A stretch of 64,000 nucleotides of DNA from Zygotorulaspora mrakii (GCF_013402915.1 NC_050720.1:1178001-1242000); one strand, 5' to 3'. Counted from the first letter of the stretch, positions 36,803 to 45,309 are shown. Made by a program: numbers and translations. The notes: generated by a model from the sequence alone, not told the origin.

Positions 36803-39800
36803 ACTAGTTGAAGATAACCAACATCTATTGATTGACTCTGGGGCCGCCATATCAGTAATTCGCGACCCAGGCCTCCTTCACAACATTAATAAACACCCCA
36901 ATATAGGCATAGCTGACGCGCAAGATCGTGAGATCCCCATAAGTGTCAGTGGTGACCTACAGCTAAGCTTCCCGGGTACCTCCATTATTCACACAGAGGC
37001 AGTGGCATCTACAGTGCCACATGTCGACATATTGAGCCTCCATGAGCTCCAAAAAAACGGAATCACCGTCGACTTCAACAATTCCCAAGTAACTAATAAT
37101 AAAGGGAAAATGGTAGCACGGATCAAAAAGATCGGACCTTACTATTGGATACCGGCAAAATATATCCATAAACCACACAAAAAGTTGAACGTCATGAACG
37201 TTCAAAAACAACCATTGTTCCCTATGGAATTTATACATCGGCTCCTAGGTCATGTCAACATTAAAACTTTAAGAGATTCCATTAAGCAAGGGATGCTGAC
37301 AAATTTATCCATGGATGACATAGATTGGTCCGGATACTCTAACTTCCAGTGTGAGGATTGTGTGAGCGGAAAAAGCAAAAAGCACAAACACTTGGTGGGT
37401 TCCAGATTGACATACCAAAAATCCTATCAACCCTTCGAGTTCTTGCATACCGATATTTTTGGACCTGTACCTCACATGCCCACATCGTCACCATCATACT
37501 TCATGGCATTCACAGATGAAGCCACGAGATTTAGATGGGTTTTTGGCTTGTGGAATAAAGAAGCTGAAACGGTTACCTCAAAGTTTCGCGAACTGGTAAA
37601 TATGGTTAAAACCCAGTTCAACACAAAGGTACGCAGCTTCCAAATGGACAGAGGATCCGAATATACTAATAAGACAATTCGTAACTTCTTCAAGGAGTAC
37701 GGAATAATCCCGTGCTACACTTCCGTAGGTGACTCAAAAGCAAACGGAGTAGCTGAACGCCTTAATTATACACTGCTCGATGATTGCCGGACACTGCTTC
37801 GCAGTAGCAATCTACCATTACATCTTTGGTTCTATGCAGTGCAGTTCTCGACGCTAATGAGGAACTCATTAATAACGTCCAGTGTTGGCACTTCCTCCAG
37901 GGCCAAAGCAGGCCTGACAGGACTAGATGTCAGCACTATTTTACCATTTGGACAACGTGTCATGGTAAATAATCCGCCAAAGAACAAACTTAGACCACGG
38001 GGTATAGTGGGATTCGCACTCACACCATCCGCGGAATCCCATGGCTATCTAATATACATCCCATCGAAACATACCGTCACTGACACTACGAACTACCTGA
38101 TAATTCGGGGTGATCCTCATGACAGGACAGATGACGCCGACGCAGTCATTGCTCCCCTACTTGATCAACTCGAAGCCAGACAGGACGGTGAATTCGATAA
38201 TAATATGTCCACCCATTCGGGTGGTATGGAAATGGATGTGTCAATCCATTCGGGTGGTACCATTCATCAAAGGCCTGTATCACCAACCCCAACAGCCGAT
38301 AACCTATCTACCTCGTCGGGTGGTAATGACCCCATCCAAACTGGAACCACAGATACAACTGAAGTCATACCAGAGTATATCCCCGAGGGCAACAATGATG
38401 TTCTAGGACCAGACATCCATGATGATCCACCGGAACATACCAATGATGATCCTCCTGAACATACCAGTGACGAGATCGCTGATAATATCGAGGAACATGG
38501 TTCAAACATGATCAATGAAGATCCCCGAATCAATCTTCAAAGCGCAAACCATGCTGTCACCTATGATAATACAGAAAGTGACGATCAGCCCACGCAGAAT
38601 GAACCAACGTCAAACCCCATAAATGATCCAGCAAACGATCACCCATCGTCCGCCATCATTGACAACACTAAGACACCGGATCCAATTCCCGATACCGTCT
38701 CAAGAAGAACCATCAATAATGATATTGACCCAAGCAGTGCAATTGCATCCACGGTCGGAATACAGGCATCTGCTTACGATGATGTTGCTCCTACTACGGA
38801 AGACGAGCGCACCACATCATCGACCTCCACAGCAGAACTCGATCCACTTCCCAGCGAGGAAGACTCCCCCGTACCAGAGAGTACTACTGTAGCAACTCCC
38901 GATAGCGAAACACCTGAGTCTATCTCCAATGTGGGTGGTAACGATCAGTCTCCAGAAGTTAATGCTAAAAGTTTAGAAGAAAGAAAGAATAGAATTTTTC
39001 AGTACCGTAATGGCGACATCCCGAGGGTAAAGCCACCAAGTACAAAAAGAAAAAGTAGTTTAGCTCTAGGTGAAATTGAAGATAGGACTCAACGCAAGAG
39101 ACCAAAGCGTCATATACTTTATGTCAACGCAGTACACTCGAATCCAACTCCTCATGTTAAACCCTCCTTAAGTTACTATGAGGCAATTGTCAATAATGAT
39201 GATAAAAATGATGCAAAAGGATACAACGAAGCCTACATGAAGGAATATGACCAATTGATCAAAATGAAGACCTGGGATCCTAACAAACCTATAAAAGAAA
39301 AGACGATCCCTAGACAACAAATAATAAACTCCATGTTTATTTTCAACACTAAGAGAGATGGAAGGAAGAAATGCAGATTCGTTGCAAGAGGTGACCAGCA
39401 GAAGGCTGGAACTTACAAAGAAGACCTCAAAGCAAACACGGTACATCATTACGCACTGATGACCAGTCTCAACATAGCACTAGACAAGAAAATGTTTATC
39501 ACCCAATTAGACATATCCTCAGCGTACCTATACGCTGAATTGGAAGAAGATCTGTACATCAGAGCACCTCCACACATGAAGCTCAAAGGAAAAGCATTCA
39601 AGTTGAACAAGTCACTATATGGACTTAAGCAGAGCGGAGCGAACTGGTACAAGATGATTGGCAGTTACTTAACCAACTCTTGCAACATGACAGAATTAAC
39701 CGGTTGGCCATGCGTGTTCAAAGATGAAAATGAATGTTTTGTATGCCTCTTTGTAGACGACATGATCGTCCTGTCCAAAGATATCAAGGCAGCAAACAAA

Positions 39801-40757
39801 CTAGTCAAAACTCTAAAGAAAAAGTTCGAGACCAAAGTGATCCACGATGGGAAATTAGACGAAAACAACATGGCCACATACGATATTCTAGGACTGGAAA
39901 TAGAATATACGTTCGGAAAGAAAATGACAATAGGAATGGAAAACTCCTTAAGCGAAAAGCTTCCACATTTAGGTTTTGATATCGAAAAGGATAACAAGAA
40001 GTTTCTTGTGCCAGGCACACCAGGTGAACACATCCACAAAGATAATCTGGTCGTTGAAGAAGACGACTACAAAGAAAAGGTTAAGCAAATGCAGAAGGCT
40101 ATAGGATTGCTATCATATGTGGGATACAAATATAGATTCGATATTCTATATTACGTGAACATCCTAGCTCAGCATACACTATACCCCTCAGAGCAAGTGG
40201 AGAAACTCACCAAACAGCTGTTGAACTTCGTGTGGCAGTCAAAACACAAAAAGCTGATTTGGCATGCCAACAAGCACACCAAGACAAATAGGATTACCGC
40301 TATCACTGACGCATCGTTTGCGAATGAAGAAGGATTCCGATCACAATTGGGCCATTACTACTGCCTAAATGGAAAAGTCATCGGTGGGAGATCATCTAGC
40401 GAAAAACTGCGTGTCATATCATCTACCGAAGCGGAAATATATGCGGTAAGCGAATCAGTCCCAATGTTACAAGGATTAGCATGCCTAGTAAAACAAATTG
40501 ATCCATCATCATCACTTAGATCGAAGATATTAACTGACTCAAAACCTACTATATCAATAGTAGAGGACCAAAGTGAAGATTCAAGAGCGTTCAGAAATCG
40601 TTTCTTCGGGACACGAGCTTTCAGGTTAAGAGATGAAGCTAGACGCAACGATCTGAAGTTCGAATACATAAAGACAGAAGATAACTATGCGGACATATTG
40701 ACCAAGCCTACATCAATAGCCATATTCAAGAAGCTTACTCATTCATGGGTGAAATAG
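36741..40757 (+). CDS. Pol (protease, integrase, reverse transcriptase, RNase H) of the copia element, by +1 frameshift
   Basis: Read from the frameshift site to the stop at 40757. The aspartic protease has LLIDSGAA (Asp codon at 36834). Integrase has the HHCC zinc site (HRLLGHVN ... CEDCVSG, about 37236-37370) and the D-D-E core: HTDIFGP, QMDRGSEY and GVAERLN. A roughly 900-bp low-complexity linker (38100-39000) contains short repeats of HSGG and DDPPEHT. Reverse transcriptase has LDISSAYLYAELEEDLYI and the catalytic FVDDM (near 39754); RNase H has TDASFANEEG, SSTEAEIYA and TDSKPT. Integrase before reverse transcriptase places it in Ty1/copia. No stop or frameshift interrupts it, so it appears competent. 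Confidence 0.95.
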   Translation, partial: GILQNSKKKRPSMTKTPQTGELVEDNQHLLIDSGAAISVIRDPGLLHNINKHPNIGIADAQDREIPISVSGDLQLSFPGTSIIHTEAVASTVPHVDILSLHELQKNGITVDFNNSQVTNNKGKMVARIKKIGPYYWIPAKYIHKPHKKLNVMNVQKQPLFPMEFIHRLLGHVNIKTLRDSIKQGMLTNLSMDDIDWSGYSNFQCEDCVSGKSKKHKHLVGSRLTYQKSYQPFEFLHTDIFGPVPHMPTSSPSYFMAFTDEATRFRWVFGLWNKEAETVTSKFRELVNMVKTQFNTKVRSFQMDRGSEYTNKTIRNFFKEYGIIPCYTSVGDSKANGVAERLNYTLLDDCRTLLRSSNLPLHLWFYAVQFSTLMRNSLITSSVGTSSRAKAGLTGLDVSTILPFGQRVMVNNPPKNKLRPRGIVGFALTPSAESHGYLIYIPSKHTVTDTTNYLIIRGDPHDRTDDADAVIAPLLDQLEARQDGEFDNNMSTHSGGMEMDVSIHSGGTIHQRPVSPTPTADNLSTSSGGNDPIQTGTTDTTEVIPEYIPEGNNDVLGPDIHDDPPEHTNDDPPEHTSDEIADNIEEHGSNMINEDPRINLQSANHAVTYDNTESDDQPTQNEPTSNPINDPANDHPSSAIIDNTKTPDPIPDTVSRRTINNDIDPSSAIASTVGIQASAYDDVAPTTEDERTTSSTSTAELDPLPSEEDSPVPESTTVATPDSETPESISNVGGNDQSPEVNAKSLEERKNRIFQYRNGDIPRVKPPSTKRKSSLALGEIEDRTQRKRPKRHILYVNAVHSNPTPHVKPSLSYYEAIVNNDDKNDAKGYNEAYMKEYDQLIKMKTWDPNKPIKEKTIPRQQIINSMFIFNTKRDGRKKCRFVARGDQQKAGTYKEDLKANTVHHYALMTSLNIALDKKMFITQLDISSAYLYAELEEDLYIRAPPHMKLKGKAFKLNKSLYGLKQSGANWYKMIGSYLTNSCNMTELTGWPCVFKDENECFVCLFVDDMIVLSKDIKAANKLVKTLKKKFETKVIHDGKLDENNMATYDILGLEIEYTFGKKMTIGMENSLSEKLPHLGFDIEKDNKKFLVPGTPGEHIHKDNLVVEEDDYKEKVKQMQKAIGLLSYVGYKYRFDILYYVNILAQHTLYPSEQVEKLTKQLLNFVWQSKHKKLIWHANKHTKTNRITAITDASFANEEGFRSQLGHYYCLNGKVIGGRSSSEKLRVISSTEAEIYAVSESVPMLQGLACLVKQIDPSSSLRSKILTDSKPTISIVEDQSEDSRAFRNRFFGTRAFRLRDEARRNDLKFEYIKTEDNYADILTKPTSIAIFKKLTHSWVK

Positions 40758-40771
40758 CATTATTGAACCAT

Positions 40772-40779
40772 GGGTGGTA
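40772..40779 (+). other. Polypurine tract (GGGTGGTA)
   Basis: GGGTGGTA abuts the first base of the 3' LTR and is identical to the Ty1 plus-strand priming tract. Confidence 0.9.
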
Positions 40780-41274
40780 TGTTGAAATATAAATCGAGAT
40801 TGTAAGATATATTAAAGAGATGACTTATAAGAATCAGAAAGAGACAATTGGTCTGTAAAACAAAATAAACGAAGTCAGATGAAACCCTAACAGAATGTCA
40901 ATCGATAATGCAAAGATATCGGATGATAATCTATCACGAGACGTTTACAACTCAGGAGTCTGACTACGAAGGAGTCTATGGCATGGAACATGAAATAACA
41001 GTTGTACTGTGGATTCTATGGGACTAGAAATGGTGTGATGACGATGAAAATTCTTCACTCGTCGTCCTCTCTTATGGTTCAATAGGTGCGAAGTATTAGG
41101 TATAAATACTGACGTATTTTCCAGATGTTAATCCAAGTTCAATTAGTCTTATCTCAATTCATGATATAGAAAACCAAGGAATTATATATCTCTATAATTG
41201 AATATCATAGTATCATCATCAATGTCAAACCAAGTTACTATCGACAACGCCGAAGAAAACATTCTTTATAAATA
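40780..41274 (+). repeat. 3' LTR of the copia element
   Basis: 495 bp, differing from the 5' LTR at one base that I detect (C at 40911 versus G at 35121). It ends CTTTATAAATA and is followed by the second TATAT target copy. Confidence 0.95.
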
Positions 41275-41279
41275 TATAT
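41275..41279 (+). repeat. Target-site duplication, right copy (TATAT)
   Basis: Second copy of the 5-bp duplication flanking the full-length element; LTR A resumes at 41280. Confidence 0.9.
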
Positions 41280-41364
41280 CTCTATAATTGAACATCATAG
41301 TATCATCATCAATGTCAAACCAAGTTACTATCGACAACGCCGAAGAAAACATCCTTTCCAAATA
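41280..41364 (+). repeat. LTR A, last 85 bp
   Basis: Continues LTR A from its interruption at 34989 and includes the Gag start region of that older copy. It ends CTTTCCAAATA. The near-tandem look of 41180-41364 comes from this remnant directly following the 3' LTR. Confidence 0.93.
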
Positions 41365-41382
41365 TCGATTTATATTTTAACA
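41365..41382 (-). repeat. 18-bp inverted LTR terminus
   Basis: On the minus strand this reads TGTTAAAATATAAATCGA, matching the LTR start at 17 of 18 positions. It abuts the end of LTR A in opposite orientation. The rest of that LTR is not found on either side, so it is a stub of an older, rearranged insertion. Confidence 0.65.
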
Positions 41383-41486
41383 TCAACACTCTTCATCTTG
41401 AACTTTACGCAGGGTGCAGCTTGTGTTCAGAATACGCTTCATGTCTTATGACTCTGTTTCTATATATGTCTTCTAACAAATAGTCT

Positions 41487-41568
41487 GGTACTCTGGCCGA
41501 GTGGTTTAAGGCGCCAGGTCGAGGTCCTGGTCTCTTCGGAGGCGCGAGTTCGAATCTCGCGGGTATCA
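41487..41568 (+). tRNA. tRNA-Leu (anticodon GAG)
   Basis: 82 nt with a 7-bp acceptor stem (GGTACTC with GGGTATC, including wobble pairs), A box TGGCCGAGTGG, anticodon stem CCAGG/CCTGG enclosing loop TCGAGGT, a long variable arm (TCTCTTCGGAG) typical of class II tRNA-Leu, and T arm GCGAG/CTCGC with TTCGAAT. No intron. The loop has C at position 33, where U is nearly universal; as I recall, the S. cerevisiae tL(GAG) gene has a very similar sequence. A T run at about 41585 can serve as terminator. LTR A ends 122 bp upstream. Confidence 0.95.
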
Positions 41569-41863
41569 TAAGAAGTTTCTTTCATTTTTTGCCGGAAGTT
41601 TTATTAAAAGCAGACCCTTTATTAAACACTTTTGCTAACATTCATGGCTGTCTTTTTAAATCCATCAAGCACTCGTTAAAGTCGTTTCTTGGTTCTTTTC
41701 CCTCTCCTGCATGTTATTCTTATATATCCTCTTCCGAGCATATCATCGCATGGGCAGACAATGAACATTGAAAAATTATATGAACAATGTAAAATAAGAA
41801 AGGCAATACAAACTTTTGATTTTGGAGACATAGAGACTATAATTTATCTCAGGAGGTGCCCTC

Positions 41864-43114
41864 ATGTCATTAGATGCTATTAAATTTGACAAGACAGATC
41901 CCCGCAAAGCTTCTGTGAACGTATTGGATCAGTTGTTACTTCCATATGTTACCAAATATATATCCATTCACACTATTGATGATGGTTATCGAGTAATTAA
42001 AACCATGCAGGTCAGAGGGGCACCTGCCATTGCAATTGTTGGATCACTGTCGATATTGATGGAAGTTCAATTGATTCAAACAGAATCTTACTCTAAGAGT
42101 CAATGGTTTTATGATTTGTCCAATTGGGAGGGCGTTCGCACTAGACTCTTGGAAAGGTTAGAATATCTGTTAAGTAGTAGACCTACAGCTGTTAATTTGT
42201 TCAATTCGATAAAAAATATCCGTATCGTTCTTTCCAAGGCAGATAATTTGAAGGATTTGGGTACCAAACTATTCGATTACGTGTGCAACTTAATGAACGA
42301 AGACCTGACAAATAATGTCAAAATGGGTGATAATGGTGCCAAACATTTGTTGAACAGTTTGATGGAGGAAAATTTTAACGAGAATTTCGCCGTTTTGACA
42401 ATTTGTAATACGGGTTCTTTAGCAACATCCGGTTATGGTACGGCGCTAGGTGTTATTCGTTCGCTATGGAAAGATGCACAATCGAAAACGGTTGACAAAG
42501 TACTATATAAAAAATTGAAATTATGCGATTCGAAAGCAAAGATGACTCATGTTTTCCCACTTGAAACAAGGCCTTACAATCAAGGATCACGTTTGACCGC
42601 TTATGAGCTGGTTCACGACTTGATTCCAGCAACATTAATTACCGATAGTTCAATTGCTTATAGAATTCAAACAAGTGAAATTCCTGTAAAAGCTGCATTC
42701 GTCGGAGCCGATAGAATAGTACGTAATGGTGATACTGCAAATAAGATTGGTACCTATCAATTGGCGATCGTTTGTAAACAGTTTGGTATTAAATTTTTTG
42801 TTGTCGCACCGAAGACAACTATTGATAACGTTACGGAAAATGGCAATGGCATCATTGTAGAGCAAAGAAATCCAAACGAATTTAGATTGGTAAGCGGGAC
42901 TGTTATTGATCCAAGAACGGAATTGCCGATGTTAGATTCAATTACAAAAGAACCAATACAAGGGAAAGTTGGTATTGCACCGCCAAGCGTTCAAGTTTGG
43001 AATCCTTCCTTTGATGTGACACCACATGAATTAATCGATGGTATCATCACTGAAGATGGTGTCTTTACGAAAGATGCCACCGGAAATTTTAATTTAGATA
43101 AGCTGTTTGAATAA
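41864..43114 (+). CDS. MRI1: Methylthioribose-1-phosphate isomerase
   Basis: A 416-residue enzyme (S. cerevisiae Mri1 411) of the eIF2B-alpha-like aldose/ketose isomerase family. It converts 5-methylthioribose-1-phosphate to 5-methylthioribulose-1-phosphate in the methionine salvage pathway. Family signatures are present: VRGAPAIAI near residue 50, the catalytic cysteine C181 in TICNTGSLATSGYGTALGVIR, and the catalytic aspartate D283 in VGADRIVRNGDTANKIGT. In S. cerevisiae this is YPR118W, the gene after YPR117W, so it ends the interleaved block begun by TPC1. It is flanked by tRNA genes and LTRs on both sides here. ATG 41864 is the first in frame. Confidence 0.96.
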   Translation: MSLDAIKFDKTDPRKASVNVLDQLLLPYVTKYISIHTIDDGYRVIKTMQVRGAPAIAIVGSLSILMEVQLIQTESYSKSQWFYDLSNWEGVRTRLLERLEYLLSSRPTAVNLFNSIKNIRIVLSKADNLKDLGTKLFDYVCNLMNEDLTNNVKMGDNGAKHLLNSLMEENFNENFAVLTICNTGSLATSGYGTALGVIRSLWKDAQSKTVDKVLYKKLKLCDSKAKMTHVFPLETRPYNQGSRLTAYELVHDLIPATLITDSSIAYRIQTSEIPVKAAFVGADRIVRNGDTANKIGTYQLAIVCKQFGIKFFVVAPKTTIDNVTENGNGIIVEQRNPNEFRLVSGTVIDPRTELPMLDSITKEPIQGKVGIAPPSVQVWNPSFDVTPHELIDGIITEDGVFTKDATGNFNLDKLFE

Positions 43115-43225
43115 ATAGATAATATACAAGCAGCAGAATTCTGCAATTAATTAAGTCTCGTAGAGGCTACATTTCCCCGTTCATAATGATCCCATATGGT
43201 AGAAAAGGTAAAAAAGAAACGAAAA

Positions 43226-43314
43226 CTCCTCATAGGGGGCTCGAACCCCTGACATTTCGGTTGTCCTCGCTTTTGCTTAAAAGCCGAACGCTCTACCAAC
43301 TGAGCTAACAAGGA
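43226..43314 (-). tRNA. tRNA-Lys (anticodon UUU) with a 16-nt intron
   Basis: Mature length is 73 nt. Exon 1 is 43314-43278 (acceptor TCCTTGT, D arm, anticodon stem TTCGG, loop CTTTTA), the intron is 43277-43262, placed one base 3' of the anticodon as usual for nuclear tRNA introns, and exon 2 is 43261-43226, ending ATGAGGA plus discriminator G. The T arm has AGGGG/CCCCT around TTCGAGC. The S. cerevisiae tK(UUU) genes have nearly the same exons with a longer intron of about 23 nt. A T run follows on the minus strand (about 43210-43217). Confidence 0.95.
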
Positions 43315-43465
43315 TGAGTTTTCGTGGTTGGGCTTAATAAATATGTGATATATACAGTGCGTTTTCCGTCATTCCTAGAAGTTGATATCAACATCGGCCT
43401 AAGCTCCTAACAGCTAGATCATCGCTGTAGAACTCCGGGTACATAGAACGAATTCAAAAACTATT

Positions 43466-43960
43466 TATTTAGAAAGAATGTTTTCTTCGGCGTTGTCGAT
43501 AGTAACTTGGTTTGACATTGATGATAATGCTATGATATTCAATTATAGAGATATATAATTCCTTGGTTTTCTATATCATGAATTGAGATAAAACTGATTG
43601 AACTTGGATTAATATCTGGAAAATACGTCAGTATTTATACCTAATACTTCGCGCCTATTGAACCATAAGAGAGGACGACGAGGGAAGAATTTTCATCGTC
43701 ATCACACCATTTCTAGTCCCATAGAATCCACAGTACAACTGTTATTTCATGTTCCATGCCATAGACTCCTTCGTAGTCAGACTCCTGAGTTGTAAACGTC
43801 TCGTGATAGATTATCATCCGATATCTTTCCATTATCGATTGACATTCTGTTAGGGTTTCATCTGACTTCGTTTATTTTGTTTTACAGACCAATTGTCTCT
43901 TTCTGATTCTTATAAGTCATCTCTTTAATATATCTTACAATCTCGATTTATATTTCAACA
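43466..43960 (-). repeat. Solo LTR C (minus strand)
   Basis: 495 bp. On the minus strand it starts TGTTGAAATATAAATCGAG at 43960 and ends CTTTCTAAATA at 43466. It is very close to the full-length element's LTRs, with a few differences (around 43583, 43652 and 43684). It lies 151 bp upstream of tRNA-Lys. The flanks (GAGAT and AATAG on its own strand) do not form a duplication, which suggests recombination after insertion. Confidence 0.93.
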
Positions 43961-44002
43961 ATCTCTTTAATATATCTCACAATATCGATTTATATTTCAA
44001 CA
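43961..44002 (-). repeat. LTR D fragment, first 42 bp (minus strand)
   Basis: On the minus strand this is the first 42 bases of a second, slightly different LTR copy (TGTTGAAATATAAATCGATA...), ending in AAAGAGAT just where LTR C starts. The rest of copy D is absent. Confidence 0.9.
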
Positions 44003-44183
44003 GAAACTGTTCCCAGCAGCTAGACTTCAGAATCGTGGACGCTTCCTGCTTAAGGCGCCGCTGCGTCCTTCGTGGCCATAACCACCGCTTTTCAATCGAA
44101 TATAATTATAGGGTTATACGAATGTAATCTATGAACGAATATTTAACAGAACATGGAGCCGGGTGTAGACGGCAGAACGCACT

Positions 44184-45107
44184 TCAGTTTCTCTTGACTT
44201 TGTTGAGAGCATTTTTCTTCATCCTCTCCTCTCGGGCGATCTTGGCTTCGGGGCCTGCCTCCGTATCCAAACAGTAGTCCCACCATCTGAACGAAGAAGC
44301 GTAGTTGCCGATGAAGAAGTGATGGTGCAAATCGTGGTGTTCCGCACCCGCCCAGAAGGGCAAAATCTTGTTCAGCGACCAAGGGAAGTCGTATCCCGAG
44401 TGCGCATCGACCGCCTGGAAAAGTCTCAGCGCTATCCACAGCGACAACGTGAAAAGATGCAGCTCGCCCGTGTACATCACGTACAGAATGGGCATCCCAA
44501 CAGTCCCGAATCCAAGCGTCATGGTCTCGACAGGGTGCGCGTACTCCGCGGCCATACCAAAGGGCGCGGCGTATCTGTGGTGCTGCTTGTGAATGTACTT
44601 ATAGAAAACACCGTAGTGGAACAGCCTGTGCGCCCAGTAGTGCCACACGTCCTCCAGCACGAAGAACAACGCAATCTCGAGCGCCATCTTCTTGACACTG
44701 GGAAACGGCACCGCAACAGAGATGCCCAGCTTCTCGCACAGCGGGTGGAACGTCCAGATCGGAATCGCCTCCACGAGGAAGTGCGACAGCAGCACCGACT
44801 TGAAGCAGTGCCACTGCTCCTTGACGCTTGGAATCTTCGTGGGCTGGATCTTGTACCTTCTGAACCACGGAATCTGGTCGATGATCATCCATGGAAGCGA
44901 TCTGAAAAAATACATAAACTCGTGCAGCAAAAAAAACATCAGCCCGGTCGCCAAAACGTCATTGTTCATAAACGCGTACCACGACGCCCAGTACGTCTCG
45001 GCAAACGACAGTTGCGGCTGCAACTCGTAGACATTCGCCAACGTTTTTGTGTAAGAGGGAGCACGAACTAGTTCAACTAGTGATTGATTACCGAAAACAG
45101 CTGACAT
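44184..45107 (-). CDS. ERG25: C-4 methylsterol oxidase
   Basis: A 307-residue ER membrane di-iron oxygenase (S. cerevisiae 309) that oxidises the C-4 methyl groups of 4,4-dimethylzymosterol in ergosterol synthesis, acting with Erg26, Erg27 and Erg28. The fatty-acid-hydroxylase histidine boxes are complete: HRLFH, HKQHH and HHDLHHH. The N-terminus MSAVF and long stretches match Erg25 strongly. The frame extends upstream to a GTG at 45206, but ATG 45107 gives the expected start. Third codon positions are mostly G or C, unlike most genes in the window. Upstream are a TATA run and two sterol-response-type elements. Confidence 0.97.
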   Translation of the reverse strand: MSAVFGNQSLVELVRAPSYTKTLANVYELQPQLSFAETYWASWYAFMNNDVLATGLMFFLLHEFMYFFRSLPWMIIDQIPWFRRYKIQPTKIPSVKEQWHCFKSVLLSHFLVEAIPIWTFHPLCEKLGISVAVPFPSVKKMALEIALFFVLEDVWHYWAHRLFHYGVFYKYIHKQHHRYAAPFGMAAEYAHPVETMTLGFGTVGMPILYVMYTGELHLFTLSLWIALRLFQAVDAHSGYDFPWSLNKILPFWAGAEHHDLHHHFFIGNYASSFRWWDYCLDTEAGPEAKIAREERMKKNALNKVKRN

Positions 45108-45277
45108 ATGCGATGCACACTGTTTAGCTGGCGGGCGGCTGGCGGCTGGCGGTCTTCGGAGGCAAGAATAGACGAGATGACACAACTCTGTCAGACTCTC
45201 TGTCACGTTCTATATCACTATGTCCGAACCTCCAATCGACGTCCCGCCTCAGCTGCGAGGGAGAGGAATCAATTTAA

Positions 45278-45286
45278 TATATATAT
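45278..45286 (-). promoter_or_regulatory. TATA box candidate for ERG25
   Basis: TATATATAT, about 170 bp upstream of the ERG25 ATG and just downstream (on the minus strand) of the two sterol-response-type motifs. Confidence 0.5.
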
Positions 45287-45301
45287 GTGCGAAGAGCTGT
45301 G

Positions 45302-45309
45302 TCGTTTAG
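45302..45309 (+). promoter_or_regulatory. Sterol response element (TCGTTTAG) upstream of ERG25
   Basis: TCGTTTAG is the core bound by Upc2 and Ecm22 at S. cerevisiae ERG promoters. It is about 195 bp before the ERG25 ATG. A second core in opposite orientation is 63 bp further upstream. Confidence 0.55.

Larger units (their letters stand above)
34990..41274 (+). mobile_element. Full-length Ty1/copia-type LTR retrotransposon, apparently intact
   Basis: A 6,285-bp element with two 495-bp LTRs that differ at one position that I can find (G at 35121, C at 40911), a TATAT target duplication, a primer-binding site TGGTAGCGCC complementary to initiator tRNA-Met directly after the 5' LTR, and the Ty1-type polypurine tract GGGTGGTA directly before the 3' LTR. 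Gag and Pol frames are both open and joined by a CTT-AGG-C site for +1 frameshifting. Pol order is protease, integrase, reverse transcriptase, RNase H, which defines Pseudoviridae (Ty1/copia). It lies in the same orientation as, and just upstream of, tRNA-Leu, in keeping with Ty1-like targeting upstream of Pol III genes. Near-identical LTRs imply a recent insertion. Confidence 0.97.

Noticed and set aside
41850..41863. AGGAGG shortly before the MRI1 ATG, resembling a bacterial ribosome-binding site
   Set aside because: The gene is a yeast nuclear gene in conserved context with clear yeast homology; the purine stretch is chance.
44319..45071. 250-codon open frame antisense to ERG25
   Set aside because: Shadow frame caused by GC-rich codon use of ERG25; Arg/Val/His-rich with no homology recognised.
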